Origin: Streptococcus sp. Marseille-Q5986
GTDB taxonomy: Bacteria; Bacillota; Bacilli; Lactobacillales; Streptococcaceae
Reading direction: 5' to 3'
NCBI RefSeq assembly: GCF_946902915.1
Contig: NZ_CAMPPY010000001.1
Coordinates: forward strand, 186,001 to 250,000
Length of the DNA stretch: 64,000 bases
The translations under genes and the position numbers were made by a program. A model generated the notes under the pieces. That model searched no databases. It was not told where the DNA came from and saw only the letters and a program-made list of their open reading frames with translations. Of the stretch, positions 46,052 through 54,714 are shown one piece after another. How positions within the stretch are numbered: position 1 is the stretch's first letter; each line of letters opens with the position of its first letter.

Positions 46052-46192
46052 ATGACTCTAACCAATATATTTTTTGGCATTGCTTTGGGACTCAGTCTCG
46101 CCTTTGGCATTTGTTTTATCATATTATTTATTGCATACAATATTCTTTACCATCGAGTGAACAAAAATTTTAAGGCGGTGAAACATGATTAG
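46052..46192 (+). CDS. Small membrane protein upstream of the glycosyltransferase
   Basis: A 46-residue protein, MTLTNIFFGIALGLSLAFGI, then CFIILFIAYNILYHRVNKNF, KAVKHD. One long hydrophobic helix is followed by a basic tail, so the C-terminus is probably cytoplasmic. A strong ribosome site, TTAGGAGGAAAAC, precedes it, and its last 8 bases overlap the glycosyltransferase start (ATGATTAG). Small single-helix proteins often accompany membrane polysaccharide synthases as partners. Its own frame is intact while the two genes after it are broken. The promoter region may have been lost with the IS1182 fragment. Confidence 0.7.
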   Translation: MTLTNIFFGIALGLSLAFGICFIILFIAYNILYHRVNKNFKAVKHD

Positions 46193-47488
46193 TCAAATTC
46201 TGATGATTTTTACCTTGCTTACAATTTGGATTTCTCTAGCATGGGGCTTGGTAATTCTCTTTTCAACTGCTCACTTTTGGTTTAAACACAGCGATTTTCG
46301 TGTAGACACTTCGCCACTACTTTATTATCCGAAGGTTACCATTGTCGTACCTGCTCATAATGAGGATGTGGTTATTGCACAGACGACAAAAGCTATCTTG
46401 GATATGAATTATCCTCACGACCGTGTGGAGTTGCTCTTGTTTGCGGATAACTGTTCGGATAACACCTATGCAGAGTATTTGCCTGTACAAGCTATGCCTG
46501 AATATACAGGAAGAAATCTGACTATTATCGACCGTACTGGTACAGGAGGAGAAGCAGGAGTTCTAAACGATGCCTTAGAGATGGCAATGGGTGAATATAT
46601 CTGTGTTTATGTTGCGGATGCTATGCCTGAAAAAATGCTCTTTATTTCCTTGTCAAAGAAGTGATGAAGGATCCAGAACATCACGTGGCATCTTTTGGTC
46701 GCAACAAGACTCGAAATGCCAATCAAAATTTCTTGACTCGTTGCATCAAGCAAGAAATCGTTGTTACTCAGCGTGTGCACCATGTTGGGATGTGGCATCT
46801 TTTTAAAATTGGGCGTATTCCAGGAACCAACTTTATCATTCAAACCGACTTTGTAAAGAGTATCGGTGGCTGGAAAAATGGTGCCTTGACAGAGGATACT
46901 GATATTTCCTTCAAAATCATGCAGAGCAGGAAATTGATTGCCCTTGCCTATAATTCAGAAGCTTTCCAACAGGAGCCTGAGATCTTAAAGAGTTACTATA
47001 TGCAACGGAAACGTTGGACAAAAGGAAATTATGAAGTTGTTCTTTCAAACTTTAAGGATTTATTTGGCAGAGCAAACTGGCGTGTCAAACTAGAAGTCTT
47101 TAACTATTCATGTTTCTTCTTTTGGTTTAACTTTGCCATTATCCTATCGGATTTGATTTTCCTAGCGAATGTGCTAGCAATTTTCCTGAACCTATTCATC
47201 CCAGATGTCAGGGTGCCATTTGCTTTTGATGCGGACAATATCTACATTGCCCAGCTTATGCTCTTCAACTGGATACTCATGATTGGTCTCTATTTAATGT
47301 ATTAATGCAAATTAAGTCAATTTGGACAAGCGACGACCGAACAAATCTGGTTAGCCTTGGCAGCCTATTTCTTTTATGAACAGATGTTTATCGTTGTATC
47401 CGTTGATTCTATTTCTTCGATCGTGCTGGACAAAGTACTTCGCCGAAAAGAAACCAAGTGGGTTAAAACCAAGCGATTTGCAGGATAG
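46185..47488 (+). pseudogene. Membrane GT2 polysaccharide synthase (BcsA-like), broken
   Basis: Reconstructed, the protein has about 434 residues. It has an N-terminal helix (LMIFTLLTIWISLAWGLVIL) and the GT2 core YPKVTIVVPAHNEDVVIAQT, then LLLFADNCSDNT and GEAGVLNDALEMAMGEYICV. After the break come IGRIPGTNFIIQTDFVKSIG, GGWKNGALTEDTDISFKI with the TEDTD catalytic base, YMQRKRWTKGN (the Q-x-x-R-W motif), and at least three C-terminal helices. Lesions are six A residues at 46630-46635 where the frame needs seven, and an in-frame TAA at 47303-47305. The group makes beta-linked exopolysaccharides; the product is unknown. Confidence 0.85.
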
Positions 47489-47496
47489 GAGGTTCT

Positions 47497-48599
47497 ATGA
47501 AAACGAATAAATTAAAATATGACTGGTTTGTGCTCATTCTTTCTATCTTTTGTTTAGCCTTGTTTTTGGCAAGGGGAAGGAGTAAAATTGAGATGCGCAA
47601 TCATCGCCTTTACAGCCAATGGAGTCAACAGTTCCTTGTTACAAAAGGCAATCAGTCTTATGTTCGTACAACGAATGATTCTGAGGAAACGACAGTTCTA
47701 TCAGAAACTCAAAGTTACGGCATGCTCATAACAGTTTTAGCAGCCCAAAAAGGGCAAGCAACACAAGCAGATTTTGATAGCTCTTATCGCTATTATCAAA
47801 ATCATCGTCTCGAGGGAACACAGTTGATATCTTGGAAGCAAGTTCTCAAAAATGATAGTGAAACTGTTGAAAAATAAAACGCAACTGATGGAAATCTCTA
47901 CATCGCTTATTCCTTGATTGAAGCTGCCAAGCAGTGGCCGGATAAAGCTCAGGAATACCAAGCGCAGGCTAAAAAATCTTAGAAGATATTCTTCAATACA
48001 ACTACAATGAAGGGACAGGTGTCCTAACAGTAGGGAACTGGACAAACAAGGATTTCGATTATTACTTGATGCGGACGTCTGATACCCTTCCTCACTATTT
48101 CCAATCTTTCTATGACTTGACTGGAAACAAACAGTGGTTAGACGTTAAGGATAAAATGCTTGGGCAACTGGAGCAAATTAGCTCTCGTTCGGATACGGAT
48201 CTCCTGCCAGATTTTATCTGGGCTGAGAAGTCAGACGCACGTCTTGTTGATGCTAACACAATAGAATCTCAATACGATGGGGCGTACTCTTATAATGCTT
48301 GTCGTTTGCCTTATCACTTGTCTCAAAGTCAAGATGAAAGAAGTCAAAAACTTGTTTAAAAGATGATGAATTTCTTTATGAAAGAGAGACGCGTTTATGC
48401 TGGCTATGATTTGAGCGGAACTGTCCTCAATCAATACCAGGCAGGTAGTTTCTTGGCATCGATTGCCTATGTAGTTGATAAGGGAGAAGGTTACCTGAAA
48501 CTCTTTCAACAAAATAAATACATTTTCACACAAGATTTACCTTTGGATAACTGCTATGATGCAACGATGATTACTATGATTGCTCTGGAGTTGTTCTAG
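47497..48599 (+). pseudogene. Glycoside hydrolase family 8 protein, broken
   Basis: The gene begins MKTNKLKYDWFVLILSIFCL with a signal-anchor helix, then has VLSETQSYGMLITVLAAQKG, the GH8 motif with the catalytic Glu (about residue 71). LISWKQVLKND, TDGNLYIAYSLIEAAKQWPD (conserved D-G) and YLMRTSDTLPHYFQSFYDLT follow, to LDNCYDATMITMIALELF. Lesions are in-frame TAA at 47875-47877, a lost A at 47971-47976 (six instead of seven), and in-frame TAA at 48357-48359. GH8 enzymes cut beta-1,4 glucans or related polymers and are found beside BcsA-type synthases (BcsZ; also in Listeria Pss). It starts 9 bases after the synthase. Confidence 0.83.
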
Positions 48600-48605
48600 G
48601 ATGAA

Positions 48606-48640
48606 AAGAGAGGGCGCTAGTTATACTAGCTCTCTTTTTG
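48606..48640 (+). terminator. Terminator of the GT2/GH8 operon
   Basis: Two nested stems, AGAGAG/CTCTCT outside and GCTAG/CTAGC inside, followed by TTTTTG. Confidence 0.8.
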
Positions 48641-48724
48641 ATAGGATTTTCATCTTTTTTCAAAAAAGGAATTTTATCAGCTTTATGGTATAATGGAAAG
48701 AGTTAGATTGAAAGAGGTAGAGAG

Positions 48725-50125
48725 ATGGATGCGAAATTAAAATACAAGGCAAAGAAGATTAAAATCGTCTTTTTTGATATTGATGATACCTTGCGTACGT
48801 CGAAGACAGGTTTTATTCCAGCTACAATTCCCACTGTCTTTAAGCAGTTACGTGAAAAAGGAATTTTAATAGGAATCGCCTCTGGGCGTGGTATTTTCGG
48901 TGTCGTTCCAGAGATTCGTGATCTCAAGCCGGACTTTTTTGTAACCCTGAATGGGGCCTATATCGAAGATAAAAAAGGTCAGGTCATTTATCAACATCAG
49001 ATTGACAAGTCAGATGTTGAGGAGTATATCTCTTGGACTAAGCGAGAGGGAATTGAATATGGCTTGGTTGGCAGTCATGACGCTAAACTCTCCACGCGAA
49101 CAGAACTGATCAGTGAGGCTATTGATCCGATTTATCCAAACTTGGATGTGGATCCAGATTTCCATGAGAAAGAAGATATCTATCAGATGTGGACTTTTGA
49201 AGATAAAGGAGATGACTTGAGCTTGCCTGACAGTCTCTCAGATAAACTTCGTATGGTTCGTTGGCATGAACATTCGTCTGATATCGTGCCAATTTCAGGA
49301 TCGAAAGCAACCGGTGTAGCTAAGGTGGTGGAGCACTTAGGCTTGAAATCAGAGAACGTCATGGTATTTGGAGATGGACTCAACGACTTGGAACTCTTTG
49401 ATTATGCTGGAATCAGCGTTGCAATGGGAATTTCTCATGATAAAATCAAAGAAAAAGCAGATTATATTACAAAAACAGTAGAAGAAGATGGTATTTTTGA
49501 TGCCTTAGAAGGATTTGGTATGGTAGAAAAAGAATTGCAATTCCCACAAGTAGATATTGAAACAGTAGAAGGTCCGATTGCGACCATTAAGACCAATCAT
49601 GGAGACTTGCGTATCAAGCTCTTCCCTGAACAGGCTCCAAAAACAGTAGCCAACTTTGTAGCTCTTTCAAAAGATGGCTACTATGATGGAGTTATTTTCC
49701 ACCGTATTATCAAGGACTTTATGATCCAAGGCGGGGACCCAACCGGTACTGGTATGGGAGGTGAGTCAATCTACGGCGACTCTTTTGAAGATGAATTTTC
49801 AGAAGAACTCTACAATATCCGCGGAGCTCTTTCTATGGCCAATGCTGGCCCAAATACGAATGGTAGCCAGTTCTTTATCGTTCAAAACCAACATTTGCCA
49901 TACTCTAAGAAAGAGATTGCGCGTGGTAGTTGGCCAGAACCAATCGCTGAGATCTATGCAGAGCAAGGTGGAACCCCTCACCTTGACCGTCGTCATACTG
50001 TTTTTGGGCAATTGATAGATGCAGAATCTTTTGCGGTCTTGGATGCCATTGCAGCTGTTGAGACTGGTGCAATGGACAAACCAGTTGAAGATGTAGTAAT
50101 TGAAACGATTGAAATTGAGGACTAG
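48725..50125 (+). CDS. Cof-type HAD hydrolase fused to cyclophilin peptidyl-prolyl isomerase
   Basis: A 466-residue fusion. Residues 1 to about 270 are a HAD-IIB phosphatase: [20 protein letters not shown] (motif I), [12 protein letters not shown] (II), the motif III Lys in [15 protein letters not shown] and [20 protein letters not shown] (IV). From about 280 a cyclophilin domain follows with [20 protein letters not shown] (catalytic Arg region, about 320-339), [35 protein letters not shown] and [20 protein letters not shown]. There is no signal peptide, so it is cytoplasmic. The combination is known in streptococci; why a phosphatase and a prolyl isomerase are joined is unexplained. cvfD follows one base after its stop. 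Confidence 0.92.
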   Translation: MDAKLKYKAKKIKIVFFDIDDTLRTSKTGFIPATIPTVFKQLREKGILIGIASGRGIFGVVPEIRDLKPDFFVTLNGAYIEDKKGQVIYQHQIDKSDVEEYISWTKREGIEYGLVGSHDAKLSTRTELISEAIDPIYPNLDVDPDFHEKEDIYQMWTFEDKGDDLSLPDSLSDKLRMVRWHEHSSDIVPISGSKATGVAKVVEHLGLKSENVMVFGDGLNDLELFDYAGISVAMGISHDKIKEKADYITKTVEEDGIFDALEGFGMVEKELQFPQVDIETVEGPIATIKTNHGDLRIKLFPEQAPKTVANFVALSKDGYYDGVIFHRIIKDFMIQGGDPTGTGMGGESIYGDSFEDEFSEELYNIRGALSMANAGPNTNGSQFFIVQNQHLPYSKKEIARGSWPEPIAEIYAEQGGTPHLDRRHTVFGQLIDAESFAVLDAIAAVETGAMDKPVEDVVIETIEIED

Positions 50126-50126
50126 G

Positions 50127-50486
50127 ATGAAAATTGGTGATAAGCTAACTGGGCGTATTACAGGAATTCAGCCCTATGGTGCCTTTGTCGAGATAGAGAC
50201 AGGGGTGACAGGGCTGATTCACATCTCGGAGATTCGGATGGGATTTATTGAAAATATCTATGACATTTTAAAAACTGGCGATGAAGTCCAAGTTCAGGTG
50301 GTGGATTTTGACGAATACACTGGGAAGACCAGTCTTTCCATCCGTACCCTGGAAGAGGAAAAACATCAATTACCTAGACGGAGACGTTTTTCTAATGATC
50401 AGATCAAGCACGGTTTTGCGCCCCTTGCTCGAATGATGCCTGTTTGGACACGTGAGGCATTAGATCATTTAAAGAAGAAACCATAA
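50127..50486 (+). CDS. cvfD: S1-domain RNA-binding protein (CvfD/GSP13-like)
   Basis: A 119-residue protein, MKIGDKLTGRITGIQPYGAF, then VEIETGVTGLIHISEIRMGF and VQVQVVDFDEYTGKTSLSIR, a single S1 RNA-binding domain at residues 1 to about 72. A basic, flexible tail follows (LPRRRRFSNDQIKHGFAPLA). This is the CvfD/general stress protein 13 type, described in pneumococcus as a post-transcriptional regulator. The ATG at 50127 follows GAGGACTAGG and lies one base after the stop of the HAD-cyclophilin gene, so the two are co-transcribed. Confidence 0.85.
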   Translation: MKIGDKLTGRITGIQPYGAFVEIETGVTGLIHISEIRMGFIENIYDILKTGDEVQVQVVDFDEYTGKTSLSIRTLEEEKHQLPRRRRFSNDQIKHGFAPLARMMPVWTREALDHLKKKP

Positions 50487-50539
50487 ATATGATTACCTAA
50501 AATATTTGCAATATTAACATAGTTTATTATAGTAGAAGT

Positions 50540-51289
50540 ATGAAAGAAGAACAATTATTAAAATCAGGAGAGCGAATCAACCAGCTCTTTTCGACAGATA
50601 TCAAGATCATTCAAAATAGAGAGGTGTTTAGCTATTCGGTGGATAGTGTTCTTTTGTCACGCTTTCCTCGCTTCCCTAAACGGGGGTTAATTGTGGACTT
50701 TTGTGCTGGAAATGGTGCAGTGGGGCTTTTTGCTAGCTCACGAACTCAGGCGCAGATAATATCTGTAGAGATTCAGGAGCGCTTGGCAGATATGGCAGAG
50801 CGTTCGGTTCAGTTAAATGGCTTGGAAGAGCAGATGCAGGTCATCTGTGATGATTTGAAAAATATGCCTGCCTATATCCAGGGAAGTAAGGTGGATATGA
50901 TCTTGTGTAATCCACCTTATTTCAAGGTGGATTCGCATTCTAATCTGAACGAGAGTGAACACTACCTTCTGGCCAGACACGAAATCACGACTAACCTAGA
51001 AGAAATTTGCCAAAGCGCTCAGAGTATTCTCAAGTCTAATGGTCGTTTGGCGATGGTTTATCGTCCAGATCGGCTCTTGGATATCCTAGACATGCTCAAA
51101 CGCCACAATTTGGCACCCAAGCGCATGCAATTTGTCTATCCTAAACGAGAGAAGGAGGCCAATATGCTCTTAATCGAAGCTATTAAGGATGGCTCAACGA
51201 GTGGCTTTAAGGTCTTACCACCACTCGTTGTTCACAATGATGATGGTTCCTATACCCCAGAAATTCAAGAGATTTACTATGGATCATAA
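50540..51289 (+). CDS. TrmN6-like tRNA1(Val) (adenine37-N6)-methyltransferase
   Basis: A 249-residue SAM-dependent methyltransferase. [20 protein letters not shown] (about 48-67) is motif [21 protein letters not shown] motif II, and [14 protein letters not shown] (about 130-143) the NPPY active site of amino-methylases. [20 protein letters not shown] and [20 protein letters not shown] complete the TrmN6/YabB family pattern. The family methylates A37 of tRNA-Val in E. coli; the substrate here is inferred. A TATTAT box lies nine bases before the ATG with no ribosome site between. The GIY-YIG gene overlaps its end by 11 bases. Confidence 0.88.
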   Translation: MKEEQLLKSGERINQLFSTDIKIIQNREVFSYSVDSVLLSRFPRFPKRGLIVDFCAGNGAVGLFASSRTQAQIISVEIQERLADMAERSVQLNGLEEQMQVICDDLKNMPAYIQGSKVDMILCNPPYFKVDSHSNLNESEHYLLARHEITTNLEEICQSAQSILKSNGRLAMVYRPDRLLDILDMLKRHNLAPKRMQFVYPKREKEANMLLIEAIKDGSTSGFKVLPPLVVHNDDGSYTPEIQEIYYGS

Positions 51290-51563
51290 GGCCTATATGT
51301 ATGTGGTAGAGTGTCGCGACGGTTCTTACTATACGGGCTATACAACGGATGTGAAGAGGCGCCTTGCCGTTCATAATAGTGGTAAGGGATCCAAGTATAC
51401 CCGAGCTCGCTTGCCAGTCAAACTCATCTATGCTCAGGGTTTTGCCAGTAAGGAAGAAGCCATGTCTGCTGAGGCTCTTCTCAAGCGTAAGAAAAGACCA
51501 CAGAAAGAACGATTTTTATCTGAAAATCAAGAGAAAAATCTAGTCAACGATATTGATATATAA
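51279..51563 (+). CDS. GIY-YIG endonuclease-superfamily protein (UPF0213/YazA-like)
   Basis: A 94-residue protein, [20 protein letters not shown], then [20 protein letters not shown] and [20 protein letters not shown], followed by a basic region [17 protein letters not shown]. The [17 protein letters not shown] segment is the GIY-YIG core with its catalytic Arg in [10 protein letters not shown]. The Glu comes later ([15 protein letters not shown]). It is a stand-alone single-domain member of unknown biological role, usually found after the TrmN6-like gene as here. The ATG at 51279 lies inside the end of that gene. Confidence 0.9.
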   Translation: MDHKAYMYVVECRDGSYYTGYTTDVKRRLAVHNSGKGSKYTRARLPVKLIYAQGFASKEEAMSAEALLKRKKRPQKERFLSENQEKNLVNDIDI

Positions 51564-51616
51564 TAGCTCTTTTCTACCATTTGTCAAGTCTATCAAGGAC
51601 TTTAAGTAAAAAAGAG

Positions 51617-51656
51617 ATAAGACAGTAGCTATTCTGAGGTTACTGTCTTATTTTTA
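51617..51656 (+). terminator. Terminator after the GIY-YIG gene
   Basis: ATAAGACAGTA/TACTGTCTTAT perfect 11-bp stem with a 13-base loop, then TTTTA. A second hairpin (AAAACCCC/GGGATTTTTT type) lies at about 51675-51702. The rest of the gap to 51738 holds nothing recognisable. Confidence 0.85.
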
Positions 51657-51737
51657 CCACTTATTGCTCCATGCTAAAAAACCCCTCATCTGGGATTTTT
51701 TGAAACAAGGTGTTATAATAATACGGCATAGGCAGCC

Positions 51738-52890
51738 TTATCGATTTTGGGTCAGAGAGTAATCGTAAAGTTTGTTATGCGTAATGAGGTAATACATTGT
51801 TCGGTTGAAGCTATTGTTGCTTGTCTTTTTCGTTTCTCATAAAAGTCGGCGATATGGCAGGGATTGGTATGACGAGCTGAAGCGATGTTATGAATGGACT
51901 TGAACAAGATTTTTCTGGCAGAGGGATTCCCTCGTTTAGTAATGTGTTCCTTGGTGAGAAAGTTCCCAGATTCATAGTGTCTCAGGTCAATGCCAATGAA
52001 AGCGTTGCTTTGATTGGTAGACTGAAAGCGACGAATATCTCCCAATTCGCCAATGATAGATGTCGCTGTGGTTTCTGCGATGCCAGGAATTGACCGTAAG
52101 ATGTCATACTCTGCTAAAGGCTGAGCTAGAGCGACCATGTCGTCTAAGACAACCTGTCTGTGCTCAGAAAGACGAAGCAATTTTTGAGCATAGAAACGAA
52201 GCTCTTCCAGCATTGGAGAGGTTTTCTTGACCGCACAAAAAGATTGTTTAGCGAGTTTTATAAGTTTATCAGTCAGGTAAGCAATAGGCTTTTCAGGGAT
52301 TCGTTTGGAGGTAGATTGACGGATAATTTTCCACAATTCACCTTGAGATAGGCTTACTACAAACTCTTTGCATGGAAAAGCCATGACCAAGTTCCAATAT
52401 GGCTCTCCAGTTGGTGTGGATAAGAGATTTTCCAATTCAGGAAAGGTGACTTGTAAGACCTTGTGTAGACGGTTTTTAGCTCGAACAATGCCTTCTGTAA
52501 GATTTTGATAGAAAGGACTTAAATCACGCAGGTGTTGCTAAACTTCTTCCTGCGCATAAGTTTGTTTACGATTGAGTACAAACTGAGAATGAGCCAACTT
52601 TTCAGCGTCAATTTTGTCTATTTTACGAACTCGCAGACTGTCCGATTGCTTCTTAGCTTCCAGAGGATTCAGCTGTGTATAAGCGTAGTCGTATTCCTCA
52701 AGAAAGGATCGAAGACGCCTAGAATAGACAAATATAATCTCAGGGTTATGAACAGTTTTCAAGTCGTTCAAAAGACGATTGAAGCCAATGGGGTCATTGA
52801 GCCTAGTGTAGCCATGACTCTTCTCACCGTTGACTAAAATTGCCACCTCAGACTTGCCTTACTCACATCAATCCCAAATACTGTAGGCAC
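51738..52890 (-). pseudogene. IS110-family transposase, broken
   Basis: Read from a GTG at 52890: VPTVFGIDVSKAS with the DEDD-type first Asp, then VAILVNGEKSHGYTRLNDPI, IIFVYSRRLRSFLEEYDYAY and SLRVRKIDKIDAEKLAHSQF. After the break come LLSTPTGEPYWNLVMAFPCK, ILRSIPGIAETTATSIIGEL (the C-terminal helix-hairpin-helix), AFIGIDLRHYESGNFLTKEH and ITKRGNPSARKILFKSIHNI. Lesions are a lost T after KAS (near 52850), in-frame TAG at 52538-52540, and a frameshift near 51795 before YYLITHNKLYDYSL. The upstream non-coding side has AGTAGTGAG/CTCACTACT (53012-53052). Confidence 0.85.
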
Positions 52891-53057
52891 GATATTACCT
52901 CTTTTGTCTTGAATAATTCCGTGTTTTAGTGATTTTATTTTCAATACGCGACGTCTAGCACCAAAGAGCCCTACGACTTTACAAGACACCTTTACTTTAA
53001 CATAAAGAAAAAGTAGTGAGTACTCTCTCCCGTCGGAGATTTTCTCACTACTAATCT

Positions 53058-53382
53058 TAGAATGTTTGTCAACTGTAATGGGCTGAAGAAAAGTTATAAC
53101 TTGTAGAGGATCATTTTGTTCCTCTCCTTTTAATATTCAAAGCGATGAAGATTCTAGTTTTAAAGTTATCAAATTATCAAAGTTTTCGAAAGCCGAAAGC
53201 ATTGCGCTTGATGAGTTTGATGAGGCTATTGGTAGCTTCTAGTTTTGTGTTTTAGTAGGATAAGTCCATTGCATTCAGGCTCTTGTCTTTATCTTTCAAA
53301 AAGGTCTTAAAAACAGTTATAAAAATAGGATTTACATAAGAAATAGTACCTTCAATGAGTCCAAAGAATTGCCCAGCCTGTC
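53058..53382 (-). mobile_element. ISL3-family (IS1167-like) 3' remnant A
   Basis: Minus-strand reading gives ERQAGQFFGLIEGTISYVNP, FITVFKTFLKDKDKSLNAMD, a stop, then NTKLEATNSLIKLIKRNAFG, FRKL, the C-terminal end of an ISL3 transposase. It is followed by an end sequence (TTTGTCAACTGTAATGGGCTGAAG on the plus strand at 53069) shared with remnant B at 61386. The upstream part of the element is missing; it abuts the IS30-family remnant. Confidence 0.8.
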
Positions 53383-53384
53383 TC

Positions 53385-54225
53385 TCATGAAAATGGAAGG
53401 TAGATTTCATAATGTTCTCGTAGTTCTTGAGAGTAAGAGAGAAACTTTTCTAGAATTTCTTTGTTGGTTAGATGCATGCGAAAAGTAGGGAGATAAAATC
53501 GTTTATCACTTAGTTTCCGACTATTCTGTTGAATGAACTTACCGTAGCGCTTGATAGCCTTGTATTCATGAGATTTTCTATCAACCAACGTTAGATCACT
53601 TCCTTTTGGAAAATATTCTCTCGGTAGACCATTCGTATTCTCATTAGTCCCTCGTTGCCAAGGTGCATAAGGGTCTGGAAAATAAACTTCAATTTTCAAT
53701 TGATCACTCAATTTCTGATGATACGTGAATTTTTTCCCTCTATCAGGAGTTACTGTATGCTTTGTCAAGGGTTCTAACATTTTTACCATAGCTTCTATCA
53801 CCAACTTGCTTTTCTTGACTGCTACCTTCTGTATTTTTAGAAAGCGAGAATAACGGTTAGTTAGAGTCACTAAACAAGCTTTTCCAGTTTTACCTGCAAC
53901 AGTATCTGCTTCCCAATCTCCTATTCTAGTTCGGTTATTAGCGTCTTCTGGTCTTTCGTGAATTGTGATCTATTTCAAGCATCCGTTTCCGCCCATAGGG
54001 TGATTTAGCAATATGGTAAGATTCCTGTGCATGACTTGGAGAATAGCTTTCTTCTCTTAGATGTCGTTTCCACTCGCGACTAATACTAGACGGATGACGA
54101 TGGAGAAACTTAGCAATTTGAGAAAAATTTAGGCCTTGCATACGGTAAATGAGAATACTTTCACGCTCATCTACGGTAAAATGATGGTAGCTCATAAGAT
54201 TTCTTTTCGTAACTAGTTCGTTCAA
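53385..54225 (-). pseudogene. IS30-family transposase remnant (second type)
   Basis: The N-terminal piece (54225-53938) reads MSYHHFTVDERESILIYRMQ, GLNFSQIAKFLHRHPSSISR, the IS30 helix-turn-helix. It breaks off after HAQESYHIAKSPYGRKRMLE. The C-terminal piece (53870-53385) reads LTNRYSRFLKIQKVAVKKSK, then TPDRGKKFTYHQKLSDQLKI and PDPYAPWQRGTNENTNGLPR with the catalytic Glu. Between them the sequence encodes RIGDWEADTVAGKTGKACLV in another frame, and the central part of the protein, normally about 70 residues, is missing. The protein is unrelated in detail to the IS30 element at 34032. Confidence 0.85.
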
Positions 54226-54295
54226 TTCTATTTTACTAGAAAATCTTATGAGTTTTTATTGTGCACTTATATTGTATATTCAAGGCAACAAAAGA

Positions 54296-54345
54296 GGTTT
54301 CATAATATCCATAGGGGTTTTACCCACTATAGAAATTATAGAGCC
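54296..54345. repeat. 50-bp palindromic repeat, copy A
   Basis: The sequence from GGTTTCATAATATCC to ATTATAGAGCC is 50 bases long and identical to the repeat at 61627-61676 at 42 positions, in the same orientation. The arms are only partly complementary here. The rest of 54226-54714 holds a hairpin (CTCATAAGATTT/AAATCTTATGAG near 54192-54253), the operators and the prtA promoter; no gene is seen. Confidence 0.8.
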
Positions 54346-54498
54346 GAGATTTATTTTGTTTAATAGTGTTGATATTGCATCAATTATGCCTGTTTTCGTG
54401 TTTCTGGTAGTTGTTCAAGTGTATTGCTACTATTTTTGATGGTATGACGTGCTTATATTGTGTCTCAGTTAACTACGAAACTTTTTGATTTAATATCA

Positions 54499-54541
54499 TT
54501 TTTTAACGTATGTTAAAAAATAAATTAACGTATGTTAATTT
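54499..54541. promoter_or_regulatory. Two palindromic operators upstream of prtA
   Basis: Two palindromes with the same centre stand side by side: TTTTTTAAC-GTAT-GTTAAAAAA (54499-54520) and AAATTAAC-GTAT-GTTAATTT (54522-54541). The arms are perfect. Centres are 22 bases apart, two helix turns, and the second ends 3 bases before the -35 box. AT-rich TTAAC/GTTAA palindromes suit DtxR-family metalloregulators. In pneumococcus prtA is known to be under PsaR (manganese/zinc) control; binding of PsaR here is inferred. Confidence 0.7.
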
Positions 54542-54544
54542 TTC

Positions 54545-54572
54545 TTGACTTAAATTTTTTAAATGATATACT
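54545..54572 (+). promoter_or_regulatory. prtA promoter
   Basis: TTGACT (54545-54550), 16-base spacer, TATACT (54567-54572). A leader of about 135 bases follows before the ATG at 54715. Confidence 0.75.
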
Positions 54573-54714
54573 GTTTTTATGGAGAGATAACAATTATATA
54601 TAAATGTACTACTCTATTTCCTAGATAATACTTAGTAAAACTTTTTATAACAAATGCTAGCAAAGTTAAAGTTTTCTATCTATTGGAAGTTAAATAAATA
54701 TGTAAGGAATTAAA

